A stretch of DNA of 64,000 bases from Antennarius striatus (GCF_040054535.1 NC_090795.1:4687501-4751500); one strand, 5' to 3'. Numbered from the stretch's first letter, positions 37,705 through 60,540 are shown. Numbers and translations are program-made. The notes: a model not told the origin generated them from the letters alone.

Positions 37705-40700
37705 ACACTGGTGCTGGTGTTGTGTCATGTGACATGTTCGGTTATCCAGGATGTCCCAGAGTTTGGACAGCATCCTCCAGCTTTCGCCGGGACGTGAGCC
37801 CCCATCCCGAACCGCCACCGGGGTAAAACATCACGCCGGCGTTCAGTCAGGGGCGTGGACGACATGAGCATCTCCACATAGGCCGAGATGTTTCCTCTTA
37901 TTGTGTTCACTTCAATTCCAGTTGGGGTAAAAGTGCAACTTCATCATTTCAGACATCCAACGCAATCTTTGATTCCTGCTGAGTCAGGTTGTTTCCAGAG
38001 AGTTCAGGAGGAAATGGAGAACTTAAATCCTTTTTTGGTGACGCTGTCAGCTTGATTTCTTACTGTATTAACGGATGAGTCACAGATTCCGGCTCTACCC
38101 CCTCCCCCCCACTGGTTCCTCTTTGAGGGGAGGGGATGGGACGGGTAGATTGTGACCTCATTACCCACAAAGTGTGACAAGCCTGCACAAAGTCAACCGT
38201 TACCCGCTGAAAGGATGCAGCTCACCCTGCATTCCTGCACGACTGTGAGCGAATCACGCTGGTCAAATTAGTTCCAAGTTCAGCAAAGAATTAAATGGAT
38301 TAAATTCTCGAACACTGGGTTCCTTTGAGCAAGGCAGCAAATGATTCCACTGGGATGTGTCGCCACCGGGCGAACATTTAACCGTCATCGGTTAATGTTC
38401 TCGTGAAGTAAACAATCTAAAAGTGACAGCAGAAGCGTTTAAAGCCACTCTGTTCGCCGATGACGCTTCAAACACTTGACCCTGTTGTCATGATGATTGT
38501 CGGCACGCCGAGATTCCCAAAAATAGCTCCCTCATGGTCGAGACACAGGTACTCAGGTGTTCCCATGAGACCTGTTATTTTAGACGCTTGTGTTTTTCTG
38601 GCAGCGCATTCACTCGCATGTTAAGAGCTCACGTTTACCGATAATACCATCTCAGTTCTCAAGGAGAGACATTTTATTCCTCAGTGAAGCCGTCAAGGAC
38701 TCCGAAACATCTTTTTGAAGCCCACAAGTAGAACTTTCGTCATGAAATTTGTGGAGTTATGCACCAACATCACCTTCAATGTTTCCAACTGCTTCCAAAA
38801 GCATTAAAAAGCATCATTAATTTAAGATGAGGAGTTAGACAGCTGCAAACATCATCCCATCCATGAACATTCCTGTTTGAGTCACATCGGACTGATTTCA
38901 TTGGCATTTTTTTCAGCAGGGAACTCCCTTGATCCCACGCTGCTTACGTCTTCTGTTATTATTGACAAAATTTCATTTGTGCATTTAAAGCTGAAGTCTT
39001 CTCTTTTTTTGACCACCTGCACCGGTGAATAACACGACCTCTAAAAACGAAACTTCGTCTCTGCGGCCGTCTTTAAAATTCCGACCCACATCCGCTGCCA
39101 TCTCTCATACTTCTTCATCACCGTAGCTGTCAGGGAAGCGTGAGGGAAGAAGAACTGAGCTCCCGTGTGTTTTACCAGCGTTTTGTGAAGCCTGGGCTGA
39201 AATCTCACACTGGGGTGGGGAGACGGGAGGCGTAGGCAGGTATCCGGGAAGAAGAGTGAGGCTAGAATTACAGCTGGGACAGAAGAATTTGGTACATATT
39301 GTGTAAAATCCAGCTTTATATTCATATTCTGTGCTTATTTAGGAAATGAAACTATGTTCTTGGTACAAACAAGCAAAGACAAGAGAAATCAAGATGTTCC
39401 TGGGAGACCGGGTCTCTGGGGGGACATCTGGAGTCTTCAGTTTTTGTGTTTATCATGTATTTCCTGTAAGACTTTTGGAATCTTGCCAGTCTTTGTGTCT
39501 CTACTGGTGTCGGATGTTCTCCATGAACTACAACGGATCAAGATGGTCGCAAGAAAAGGTTCAACTTCAATTTAATAGATCATATGATTGGCAGAAATTT
39601 AAATTTCAGCCAGTTTTGATGCAAAATATTGAAATATTTGCTTCTCAAATGTGGTGATTTAATTCTTTTCTTTGTCTTGAATGATAATATTTTGGTTTTG
39701 AGCTTCTGATGAGGGAGAATTAGAGATCTGAAGAAGCCGCATGGGACTGCGGAAAATTCCAGTCAGCATTTTAAAAGGTTTTCTTTCTTTTAAGAGACGA
39801 GGCTTTCAGTCACTTTGTGCCATTGATTGTTCCGTCTAAACTAAAAACATGTCAATAGATTAAAGATATGGACAGATTTTAGAATGTCAGAAGCTTAACA
39901 AGTTAGAAAAGTTTGTGTTTTTGGTTCTTATCCTGTCTGTAATTCACATCCAACAAAAGGCTTCTGCCAGAATCCATATAAAATAATACACATCTTTTTT
40001 TTTTTTTTTTAAAGTTTCACTAGCATTTATTCCAAATCACACCGTGTTTGTTGAAGCTGAATGACGAGTTCGGTTCGTCCTCTTCATCAGAACCAAAACA
40101 ATAGCGCCACGCCTTTCCAATCGGATGGAGGAAGGAGTCGCCGTTTGCACGTGTTTGCATTCGGCGACGACCTGCAAACATCCTCGATTCGACTCTTCAA
40201 CTTCCTCTCATTGTTCCTGAGCGGCTTCCACTGGAGGTTGAGCGCAGGTTTGCGTGTGATATGTTTATTGTAGGTCATGTTATTGTCCCGGGGGGGGAGA
40301 TGTTGTCAGCAATAAGAGGGAGTTACTATAATTAGCAGCAAAGCAGATTTTCTTTTGTTGGTCCAACACCACCTCTGCTGTTCAGGAACAATGATGTGAA
40401 TCTGCTCTGGTGACGATGCGTGGTGCTTTCTAATCACGATGACCAGGTGGAGACCTGAGTCGGCACCATTTGTCTCACCTCCCGGTGCCAGACATCACAC
40501 ATTTTTACATTAGTATCCCACATCCTCATAATCCTCCTGGTATGGGGTCCATAATAATGAATGATATCTGTGTAGCGCAGGGGGGTTAACCTCCTTGATG
40601 CTTCCGTCCAGGCCTGACACCATTACTACTGAATCACCTGGATGCTTTTATTCCAGCTACTCGCAATTATTTCGCATCATCACCAGATGTAACCTCCGGC

Positions 40701-42322
40701 TGTTTGAAAGCCACCCCCATTCAGAGTGGGTGTCGTTTTTCCATTTCCATCCCCGTCACCACATGGTTTCCACTGGTTAATGACATCATCCGGTTGAATT
40801 AAACGTGTGTTTAGTTGAGGATCTGATGTCGTGGATCAAAAAAGATAGCAGGAAAAACCTTGAAATGATGGTAACTTCTCAGAAATGACTGATGCCCAAC
40901 ATTTGGAAGGAAGTGCCCTCTCGTCCGTCTGATGATGAAACGCCAGATCCACCACGGTCGACCGGACGGCCGAGCGAAGGCCTCTGCCTTTCCATGACAC
41001 CGGTTTTCATCTCTGGGTTTGAAAGGAAAAGGTTCGGAAAATGTATTTTTTCCACTCCGACGTCCTGGAAGCGCTGGCTGCAGATCTATCGTCTGAGATT
41101 AGATTTACCGCTGTGTTCCTCTGTAGACATTTCACAAGAAATCTGTTTCATTTTCAAACGTGTCCCGTGACCGACCGTCTCATAAAACGGTTCGTTAGAT
41201 GCAAACTGACCTGTAATTTTCCTTGTAATATACCGTCTTTTCTTTCTTTTCTTTTTTTTGAGCAAGTGTTCAGAAGCTTTTTGTGGTTTTGTCGCCGTTT
41301 TTCTTTTTTTTTTTGGTTTTTTTTTTGTGGCGGCTCAGCTGAAGAACTCGATGAACTCTCCATACCGCTCCTCCTTTTTCTTAACCCTGGAAAAATCCCT
41401 CCCACCTACACATCAAGGAAGCCGTTGCAAAATCAATGAAAGGTGCGTTTCTGCAGGAGCAGATCCCTTTCTGTCCGTCTGGGGTGGGACTGTGTTTTCT
41501 TAAGACTCCACGCCTTCTCTGCACGGGTGAAAGTTCATATTTCCCCGTCGTTTTATTACATCATCGATGTCCGACGCCTCGCCCCTGTTTCTGGCAAATG
41601 AAGAGCAGACTTCTTTCCAAGCGTGTCTGATTGTCTCCACATTTTCACCTCACACAAGAATTCCTGGGTGAGAGTTAAGCCAAATTACGTTACGTGGAAG
41701 AATGTCAGCCACGCACATAGACATACACACACACACACACACACCCACACCAGTGTTTTAAATCTTACGTAGTCAGAATGAGGCCAGGCAGGATTAGAAG
41801 AAAAAGGGCCCCTGCGCACAGACATGCTCTTATATCATATCAGTGCACCCAGACTGTTTCTGTAGCATTTAAAGGTGAAACAGAAGTCAGAGATTCTTTG
41901 TTTTTACTGATTTTATACGTTTGTTTCCGTTTAGCATCATATTTGCATCTTTTATAGTTGTTTTTTTTTAATCTTCTAATCATCATTTCCTTTGTTCTAC
42001 GTCTCTTCCTTGTCTCTGAACTCTTCGTGATCTTTTTACATCTCAAGCCTGATACTCGCAGGCTGTTTTAACAGCTTCTTACCTGAAGGCTTCAGAGTTG
42101 GTGAATCACATTTAGGCAGGAGAAGTAGCTTGTTGTGTTGATGCACAATTCATCTCAATATTGATCTAAATCAATCATATTTCATGTAAAATGATTTTGC
42201 ACTTGTCGTGTCAGAACTCGCCTCATTCGGCCCGGCGTGTGAGTCGAGCTCGCCTCAAAGCCGATTTAATATTCACCCATATGTCCCAGTTACGACATGG
42301 CTTATAGTCTTAGTGTTTGCGG

Positions 42323-42324
42323 CC

Positions 42325-42358
<34 letters not shown>
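42323..42358. repeat. (CAA)n microsatellite
   Basis: A run of CAA triplets about 210 bp before the yes1 start. It reads as poly-Gln in one frame but lies upstream of the acceptor, so it is intronic. Confidence 0.95.
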
Positions 42359-42568
42359 AATGATGCACATATTAATATCAGGTCATTAAATTTTCATTTC
42401 ATAACTCATGTTCCTGTAGGCCTCACGCGGAAAACGCTAATCCCCCACCTTCCTCGGTCTGTTCTTTTTTTTTTTTCTTTAGGTGTAATCCAGGCGAGTC
42501 GTGAATCCAATGTGTTTCTCTTGTTAAAAGTGACCATTTTGCTGTGTTTGTCCCGACAGGGCGAGACG

Positions 42569-50816
<8,248 letters not shown>

Positions 50817-52053
50817 CCTGGACTCTGCGTATCCCTACGCTGTGTATCCCTACGCCCGGGAACGGACTTGCTTTAAGACTGAACTCTTTAATTATTCAAC
50901 TCTATAAAAAGTCGACCATTAACCACACATTACGGTCGCAGGAACCACTACTTATTCTACCCATCTTCATTTTTGTTTGTCTGTTAATTCCATATTTGTC
51001 TTCTCAGTCCTGGTACAATTCACATCTTATCTGTGTGACGTTTGATTTTAATGGTGGACTCATCGCTGTGTGCATTAAAACGACCGATCCATTCAGTTCT
51101 GTTTTAAATACACTACAGTGTACTGCTGTGAGCGAAGCTGTGATGATGTGGTCTAATGTGGAGATCTCACACTCCACCTGCGTCCAAATTGTATTCTTTT
51201 ATGGTGAATTGGTAATTTATGCATCAAAACAATTAATTATTAACAGAGTTAATATATTAAACGAAGGGAGAAGCTCTCAGGGGGCTGAAGGTAATTATCT
51301 CAGTCCATTTGACAATGATTACTTTAAATTCATCACCACACAGCTTAACTCTGGTTCCATTTCCTCCGCCGTGGCGCATTTTCTTCATTTGTCATCATCT
51401 GGTATATATGTGCGACTGGAGTGAGACTGTGACGCGGTTTTATACATTATTTAATATGAAGTTCTTTTGTTATCCTAAGATTTTATTATCACACTTTTTA
51501 TATCACATTGACATGGTTTGATAGCTTCTCGAAGGCGATCGTTGACATCTCCATCATCAGATAGAACTCTGATCGAACTTTTACCAACCATATTTTTCTC
51601 TCCCCTGGTTGTACGATGTCACTGTGATTATAGACCTGCTTACACAAAGGAAATGGGTCATCGAGTTAAACAGTGATGAAACTCATGGACTTGTGACTCT
51701 TTCAAGCCATAATGACCCCTCACATTGTAAATATCCGTGTATTCAGGATACAGGAAGATTTTACTGGCTATAAAACCTTTATCTTTCGAAATGTGACAGA
51801 TCAACATGTTGGGACTTATTGCATTGCTGTTGTTTTTTACAGTGAATTCACCTTTTTTGCTCCAGTATGGACTCAATGAGACAGTATTACCATTAGAATA
51901 ACACTAAATGATGCCTGCACTTATAAAGAAGGGCTTTGTATTATTATAAAATCCGCATTTTATAAGATTATTAGTTAAAATGGGCAAAATATACGTGGAA
52001 GGGAGGCAGGTGGAAGTGGGTCAACACTCGCTCTTGTGAATTTGTACAATAAA
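50817..52053 (+). terminator. yes1: yes1 3' UTR and poly(A) signal
   Basis: About 1.2 kb of AT-rich sequence after the yes1 stop, ending in AATAAA at 52,048-52,053. This is the strongest poly(A) signal before the next gene. Open frames crossing this area are out of frame with yes1 and meaningless. Confidence 0.7.
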
Positions 52054-52210
52054 GTGAATTTTCACTCCAGACCGCTTTTTTAATTTTAAATGATTTATCT
52101 CTTTAAATGATCCACGTGGGAAATATTTCAACCAATGACAGGCTGAGATGTCAATGAGGTGGGCGGGATCAATTTCTTAACATCCACAGTACAAACTTGT
52201 GTAACGTTGG
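52054..52210 (+). promoter_or_regulatory. enosf1: enosf1 promoter
   Basis: The whole gap between the yes1 poly(A) signal and the enosf1 start is under 160 bp. It holds a CCAAT box (ACCAATGAC near 52,130) and a GC box (GGGCGGG at 52,161-52,167), a compact housekeeping-type promoter. Read-through from yes1 is possible with so little room. Confidence 0.6.
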
Positions 52211-55200
52211 ATGGACGCCAAAACAGGTTTCTGCACCAACATGTTGCACAAAATTATTAATTTAACTGTCAAAGATGTGAGATTCCCGACGTCCCTGGAG
52301 AAACACGGCTCTGACGCCATGGTAAGGACATGGGTGCAAGCTTGGAATCATTTCTTATCAATATCTAATAATAACATGAGCTAATTTTACTCTGACTTTC
52401 CACGCTGCAGCACACTGACCCAGATTATTCGGTCGCATACGTGGTGATCGACACGGATGTCGGAATGAAAGGTTTCGGCCTCACGTTCACTCTGGGGAAA
52501 GGGACGGACATTGGTAATAACATTGATAAACTCTTTGCTTTTCCTGATTTCGTAAACGCAACACTTGTAAATGCTGCCTTCAAGGACTCTTGGAAAAATC
52601 GGAAAGTCGAAGACGCTCAAATGGATTTTTTTTTTTTTTTTTTTTTTTAAATCGAAGCGCTTTTTAGCGTGAAATTTGGTTGTTTGGTTTGTATGTAATG
52701 AAAAAAGAACAACCTAGATATTTTCTTTTGTCAGTCTTCCGTCGGAACTGTTACGTCATTATCCTCTTCAGTCAAGGGTGACGAAAGCTTCTACATTAGG
52801 AAATCAGATTTGTAATGTAGAAGCACAACCAGTTTTACTACAACCAATAGTGAAAATATTTGTGTGCCTAGATCAAAATGTATGCAGTGCATTTTAAAGC
52901 TCTTGAGTATATGTCAGCTAATAACACTAAATACCAAAATAGTAAAGTTGTTTAAAAAAGTTTTTTACTTTTAAAAGTAAAAGTTTTTATGTAAAAGTTT
53001 TTTTTTGTTTTTTTTAATTCTGACTAAGCGCCGTCTTGCGGTAAAATTAAACAATACAACTGTAGGTTTCAGTCTCATCCCAAACATTAGTAGAATGGAG
53101 AAGAAAAAAGTTGCCAGGAGTTGAATGTCACGCCAGAAGCGGTTGGTTTTTGTCCATTGTAACCCTGTAGTGGTTTCCGCTGTGAAGATTCTGGCAGGAC
53201 TGGTGGTCGGGAAATCCTTGCAGGAGATTGTGAGCGACTTCCGTGGATTTTACCGCCTCTTATCCAATGATGGCCAGATGAGATGGGTAAGAACGAGCAC
53301 ACAAGTAGAGAAAATATTGTAATGATGAGAATCCTTTTCCCTCCTGACTCGGGCAACTCCTAAAAATGTCTTTCGAAACTAGTTAGGTCCAGAGAAAGGA
53401 GTGATCCACCTCGCCACTGCTGCGGTGCTGAATGCCGTTTGGGACCTGTGGGCGAGAGCAGAGGGCAAGGTGGGACTGATAATGTTAGGAAAAACTCACA
53501 AGTGTGACATTTAATGACTCACAAATTGTTGTCATTTTCTTGCAGCCGCTGTGGAAGCTGCTTGTTGACATGGTAAGTCACATGAGGCGCAGATGTTCGA
53601 TTATTCTGATCAGACTGGAAACGGCGTGTTTTATGGGCATCAATTCAGGATCCCGAGCAGATCGTCTCATGCATGGATTTCAAATACATCACTGATGCGC
53701 TAACAGAGGAGGAGGCTCTTGGTGAGTCAGGTTTATGTGACATGTAATAAATGAACCCTTTAAAAATAAAACACTCTCTTTTCTGTTTCTCTTTCCTATA
53801 CAGATATACTCAGGAAGGCACAGGAGGGCAAGCAGCAGAGAGGTGAGCCCCCGCTAAAAACAGCCATTAATTAAATACTGAATGGGATTTGGGGACTGAG
53901 ATCTGCCTCTTATAAATAAGAAGAGAGCTTTTAATCTGCGTAACGAGTCCTCTGTACTCCGCCAGCGCTTCATTAAGCCACACTTCTCATTCAGCGATAA
54001 TTACCTGCTGCTTTCTCCTGCCAGAGGATCAAATGCTGAAGGAGGGTTATCCTGCCTACACCACCTCCTGCGCTTGGTTCGGATACTCTGATCAGCAGCT
54101 CAAACAGGTCTCTGTGAATGAACGTCATCATATTTCAGCCTGAAATGCATATTCAAATAACTCGTCCCTGCAGCTCTGCACAGATGCACTAAACAGCGGT
54201 TGGACCAAATTCAAGGTGAAGGTCGGTGCTGACGTAGAGGACGACAGACGCAGGTGCCGCCTCATACGGCAAATTATTGGACCTGATAACACTTTGGTAT
54301 GATTGTTTTTTAACTCCATTGTTGTTTTTACATCAGGACATGTTGTTTTACTGAAGTGTTTTTGTGTTAGATGATCGATGCCAACCAGAAATGGGACGTG
54401 GCCGAAGCCATCAGCTGGGTGTCCAGCCTGGCCGAGTTCAAACCTCTTTGGATCGAGGAGCCCACGTCTCCAGATGACATCCTGGGTCACGCCACGATCT
54501 CCAAGGTGATAGAGGTTTGCTTCTTGTGGGCTTGAAGACATGGATGAAGAGTCCCAGACTTTGAGCCCAGGAACATATTGCATCATTTACATCCATTTTG
54601 TGACCATAGTTTCTATAGTTTGATGGACCTTTGTGGTCTTTAAAAAAAATTTCTTTTACATGTTTTTCTTCCTCTGCCATCACTTTTTGTCCCTTTGGCT
54701 TATTATATTCTTTCAAGTTCATCCCATTTTGTGATTGTTTTACATCTATTTAAAGGTACTTTGTATTTGTCTGTTGTATTTCTATTTCCAGTAGAATGTC
54801 CACTTAATTGTACTATGACTGAAGACTAAAACATACACCACTCTATTGTTGCAGGCTTTGGCTCCACTTGGGATTGGGGTGGCAACAGGAGAGCAGGTCA
54901 GCGCTTAGGTTTGTCTTAACAAGAATATCATAGGTCTGATTTTTTTTTACAGCATTCAGCTTCTATTTGGGTTTCTGCTTCCTCTCCAGTGTCAGAACCG
55001 GGTGATGTTCAAACAGCTGCTCCAGGCCTCGGCCCTGCAGTTCGTCCAGATCGACAGCTGCCGGCTGGGCAGCGTCAACGAGAACTTAGCCGTGCTGCTG
55101 ATGGCTCACAAGTTCCAGGGTAAAACTCACAATGCAGCTATCTGACCAGAAGAGTACGGAGCGCCCAAAGGGACACAACTTAAATCAATACTTACATCCA

Positions 55201-56289
55201 TTCATTTCCCAACCCGCTTAATCCGCTAACGCAGGTCGCGGGGTAGCCAGTGCCTATCCTGGCAGTCTCAGGGCGTGAGGCGGGGGACACTCCGGGCACG
55301 ACGCCAGTGTACCGCGGAGCCACACAGAAACAAACAATCATTCACACACACACTCACTCCTATGGTCAATTTTTGGGACCGGCCAATCAACCTGAAGCGC
55401 ATGCTTTTGGAGGTGGGAGGAAGCCGGAGAACCCGGAGAGAACCCACGCAGACACGGGGAGAGCATGCGAACTCCGCACAGAGTGGGACTCGAACCCGGG
55501 TCCGCCGTGTTGTGAGGCAGCAGCGCTAACCACTGCGCCACCGTGCCGCCCCTAAATCAATACTGTACTCCTTTAATTGTATTTAAAGGCTCTTTATTAA
55601 CATCATAAACGTTTCTCCAGTTTTTCTGTGATCTTTGCATTATTTATTCCAGAAGTTCTTTTAAGCAACATTTCAAATATTAAGGAACACTTACTAGAAC
55701 TGTTGTCTGTGGAAAACAAACTAGATAACCGGTTAAACCTGAGGAACTAAGGGTTTAATTTACCAATGAAAAGACAGTTTCTTAACCATTTATTTCCCCT
55801 GTTCCTTGCTGTCTGTGTTATCTTATACCAAGTTTTTCTATCTTCTCCATCAGTGCCAGTGTGTCCTCACGCCGGAGGTGTCGGTCTCTGTGAACTCGTT
55901 CAGCATTTGAGCCTGTTTGACTACATTTCTGTGTCTCAGAGTCTGAGTAACCGGTAAGAACAGGATTTGTCTGGCTTGACTGTAATTACAGTACTGTAAT
56001 TATAATCTGCTCCTGTTGTTTGCTCCAGAATGTGTGAGTATACCGATCACCTGCACGAACACTTCACCAGTCCTGTGGTGATTGAAAATGCCCACTACAT
56101 GCCTCCCAAGGTGAGACAAACCACAGGGGACTTTTGTAGATTTATTTTTTCCTATTCCACCCACACTTTTTACTTTGAGATGATTCTTGTTCTCAGGACC
56201 CGGGATATTCTACTGAGATGCTGGAATCGTCGGTGCAGACGCACCAGTACCCTGAAGGAGAAGTGTGGAAACGCCTCATGGACAAATGA
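52211..56289 (+). CDS. enosf1: L-fuconate dehydratase (enolase superfamily)
   Basis: Mandelate-racemase/enolase-fold dehydratase of sugar acids. The human protein is placed in mitochondria. Fifteen coding exons: 52211-52321, 52411-52513, 53171-53286, 53383-53469, 53546-53572, 53649-53721, 53804-53842, 54025-54107, 54174-54296, 54371-54505, 54855-54896, 54990-55119, 55854-55953, 56029-56110 and 56197-56289. They total 1,344 bp, 447 residues, close to the human length. Catalytic features: KVK (Lys227, Lys229), metal ligands Asp257 (DANQ), EEP at 283-285 and Glu312 (TGEQ), and His362 in CPHAGGVG. The first ATG gives a ten-residue extension over the next one at 52,241, where the family-like sequence begins more closely, so either may be used. 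The fourth exon has a weak acceptor (AAACTAG). A SINE sits in intron 12. Confidence 0.97.
52626..52648. repeat. Poly(T) run in enosf1 intron 2
   Basis: 23 consecutive T, most simply a retroposon-type A-tail remnant or slippage. Confidence 0.85.
55181..55564 (-). mobile_element. Complete tRNA-headed SINE with target-site duplications
   Basis: Read on the minus strand it starts GGCGGCACGGTGGCGCAGTGG (A box) with GGGTTCGAGTCCC (B box) about 40 bases on, a tRNA-like RNA polymerase III head. A body with GGTTCTCTCCGGGTTCTCCG follows. The L2-type tail contains CTACCCCGCGACCTGCG and ends AAATGAATGGATG. It is flanked by the 12-base target duplication TAAATCAATACT at 55,181-55,192 and 55,553-55,564, exact on both sides. 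The perfect flanks and clean boxes imply a fairly recent insertion, in the antisense orientation within enosf1 intron 12. Open frames here are not genes. Confidence 0.93.
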
Positions 56290-56291
56290 CA

Positions 56292-56297
56292 AATAAA
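56292..56297 (+). terminator. enosf1: enosf1 poly(A) signal (proximal)
   Basis: AATAAA begins three bases after the enosf1 stop codon. A second AATAAA at 56,552-56,557 would give a longer 3' end reaching into the tyms 3' UTR. Confidence 0.6.
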
Positions 56298-56357
56298 TTA
56301 TTCTTTAGAAGGCGACACTCCTGTCAAACACAGATCACACACGATGGCATTAAATTC

Positions 56358-56363
56358 TTTATT
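56358..56363 (-). terminator. tyms: tyms poly(A) signal
   Basis: AATAAA on the minus strand, about 290 bp past the tyms stop. It lies only about 65 bp from the opposing enosf1 signal. Confidence 0.65.
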
Positions 56364-56650
56364 TACCGATCACATTATGATGATTTAAAATGTTGAAAGC
56401 TGTCATTTGGCCCAAAAAAAGAACATGTCTTTCTACCTTTAACGTAGTTCAGCATAGATGATCAAGCCTGAGTGCTCCATGATTACATTTACATCACCAT
56501 GAGAATGTACCACAGCTCATTTTAAATGAACTGCAATCACGATAAAATGTAAATAAAATTACCTATAATACCCCCTTTTTTGGATGAACTGAAACTCCCA
56601 TTGAAACATACAGTACACGTTGAGCTTTCTTGACCATTTAAAGTGGATCT

Positions 56651-58778
<2,128 letters not shown>

Positions 58779-58915
58779 CTCTGTGGATTATAGGGCTGAC
58801 TGCTTCAGACACCGCGCGAACAGAGGATTTGTTTTCCCGCCTGTCGTCACGTGACGAGCGCAACTTCCTGTTTGGAGAAATTGTCGCGATACATGAACTA
58901 AAAGGCGCGATTTTC
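58779..58915 (-). promoter_or_regulatory. tyms: tyms promoter with E2F-type sites
   Basis: Immediately upstream of the start. It holds TTTTCCCGCC at 58,832-58,841 (E2F consensus), palindromic TCACGTGA E-box at 58,847-58,854, ACTTCCTG at 58,863-58,870 (ETS site on the minus strand) and GGCGCGATTTT at 58,904-58,914 (second E2F-like site). No TATA box. This fits S-phase control as known for TYMS. Confidence 0.7.
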
Positions 58916-59375
58916 TTATTTTTGTGTTTACCTGAAACAGGAACTTCGGGACAGTAGTTTCATGTTATTTTCTTCCACCATGAGAACAAAAAGTAAAATA
59001 GAAACTTAGTAAAAGTAAATTAGAATTTTAACAAATTATTTTGATAAAGTATTTAATAATTACATTTTTACAAAAAGCACAATGTACAACCTGTAAAATC
59101 TCTACATTCAACATGTCTACAGTAAAATGAAATTATGTGTATCAAAATATTTAGTAAACCACTTAAACTGTTATCCACAGTAACTTTTCCCCTATTTAAA
59201 AAAAATTGTGAGAGAATTTTACGGCTTATGATTTTGGCCAAAATCTATTCAAGGCCCGGAAAATAATATAATAACTTTGTTTTTCCAAACTATTTGTACA
59301 AATGCGTTTCTAGATGAAAAAGGCAAAATACATCTGTAATCAAAAGTGCTTTAAAAATGTTTTTGTTGTAAATAC
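58916..59375. other. Intergenic, AT-rich
   Basis: No gene. If the clul1 relic was once transcribed, this would be its 3' flank. It carries an ATTAAA-type word on the minus strand but no clear AATAAA. Confidence 0.5.
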
Positions 59376-59811
59376 TTACTTTTTAACAAATAATAAGGAA
59401 TGCAGTAAAACATCAAGATTGATGGGCAGATGTGTCACTCCATCCATTTGCAGAAGTCCCACATCTTCATCATGTAAGAAATCCACATCCTCCTCATTTT
59501 CCAACTGTGTGGTCTTATGACTGAAACACCCCTCCACCTGAAGAAAGGCACTCAAATATGAGTTAATATTGTGTTTGCACCCAATGAAAAATCTGTCTGT
59601 TATGATTTTCGAGTCATGTATTATGTTATAATAGAAATATTTTGAGGTCAAGCCCTGAATGAGAGGCGCTTGAGCACACGGTACAGAAGGCTTCTTATCT
59701 CTCTACAAGACAAAGTTGTTATTCTTCAACAAAGGATTTTATTAAAACCTGACGTTGCTGTCCACTCTCCTCCATTTTTTTTCTGTTTTCCAAGACACCC
59801 AGAATGAGCCC
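59376..59811 (-). pseudogene. clul1: Probable clul1 (clusterin-like 1) remnant
   Basis: Two exon-like pieces on the minus strand. Piece A, 59811-59749: acceptor TTTTTTTAG, 21 codons (GLILGVLENRKKMEESGQQR...), then CAG|GT. Its spacing GV-x(7)-E-x(5)-R resembles the clusterin N-terminal helix (GVKQIKTLIEKTNEERKTLL in clusterin, from memory). Piece B, 59537-59376: acceptor TTTCTTCAG, 53 codons ending LLFVKK and a stop. Its part VGLLQMDGVTHLPINLDV resembles the clusterin C-terminal VKLFDSDPITVTVPVEV stretch, but it stops early. The large central part of the family, with its cysteine-rich block, is missing in the 211 bp between. Position and strand are those expected of clul1 between tyms and colec12. 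Similarity is weak; a divergent unrelated small gene is the alternative. Confidence 0.4.
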
Positions 59812-60540
59812 CTAAAAAAAGAACATTCCACAAAATACATTACATCTTAATAATCCGCATAGTGCAGTCTGGTTCTCTCTTGACAAAGCCCCTGTCTTTT
59901 ATTTTGAAATTACACTGGAAAACATCAATTTGCAGACAGGTAATTTATCCTGACTACACCTTGACTCCCTAAACATACATTCTTCCACATGCATCTGTCA
60001 GTGAATGCTTTGAGGTGTTTCTGAGAGGTTTTGTGTGGTTTTGTCTTTATGAGGAAGAACATATGAGAAAGGATTCAGAAAAAAAATCACTGGTAAGATG
60101 TAATATTATTCTGTTATTCTTTATGATGACAGAAGGGAGAACTTACGTATAATTTTGCTCCAACATTTTCTAACCAACCAGATCTTAACACTCAAAGACA
60201 AGCGCTTAGTGCCATTTTTACAACTGGACACTAGGTGGTGCTAATTCAACGATATCAATTTTGAGGCCATTAAGAATAGCTAAAACTTAAAAGTTCTGCT
60301 CTGAAGCGTTTTATCCATATCTACTCTTATCAATACGTCTGTACAGAGCAGCAGCAGGAATATGCAGCCAAGGCCAACACACAACTCACAATACAGTAAT
60401 TCATGATGTCATCAGGGACCTCCGAATCAGTCGTTGTTGGTTCTCGTCACTCCAGCGTTATTGCATGTATTTAACTCGGCTGCTATCTTATACATGATAT
60501 GTGGAATATTCATTTTGTTCATAGGCAAGTGTTTTATACA
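59812..60540. other. Intergenic, no gene seen
   Basis: No further clul1-like exon or signal-peptide exon was found upstream of the relic. A weak CTCF-like word (ACACTAGGTGGTGC) lies near 60,227-60,240. Confidence 0.45.

Larger units (their letters stand above)
37079..42558 (+). other. yes1: Intron 1 of yes1 (inferred)
   Basis: Between the inferred noncoding exon and the first coding exon. It carries microsatellites but no recognisable nested gene. Open frames here (39,346-39,657; 40,892-41,170; 41,041-41,439) lack splice borders and known motifs. Confidence 0.5.

Noticed and set aside
42317-42568. Poly-Gln N-terminal extension of yes1
   Set aside because: The CAA array lies upstream of the CCCGACAG acceptor. 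Src-family proteins need Gly2 from the ATG at 42,569 for myristoylation.
55250-55555. Open frames on both strands near 55.3 kb
   Set aside because: They lie entirely within the SINE and reflect its sequence, not a gene.
59538-59748. Reading the gap between the two clul1-like pieces as coding
   Set aside because: The intervening frame has stops and AT-rich, intron-like sequence. Direct joining of the pieces is in phase without it, though this too may be coincidence.
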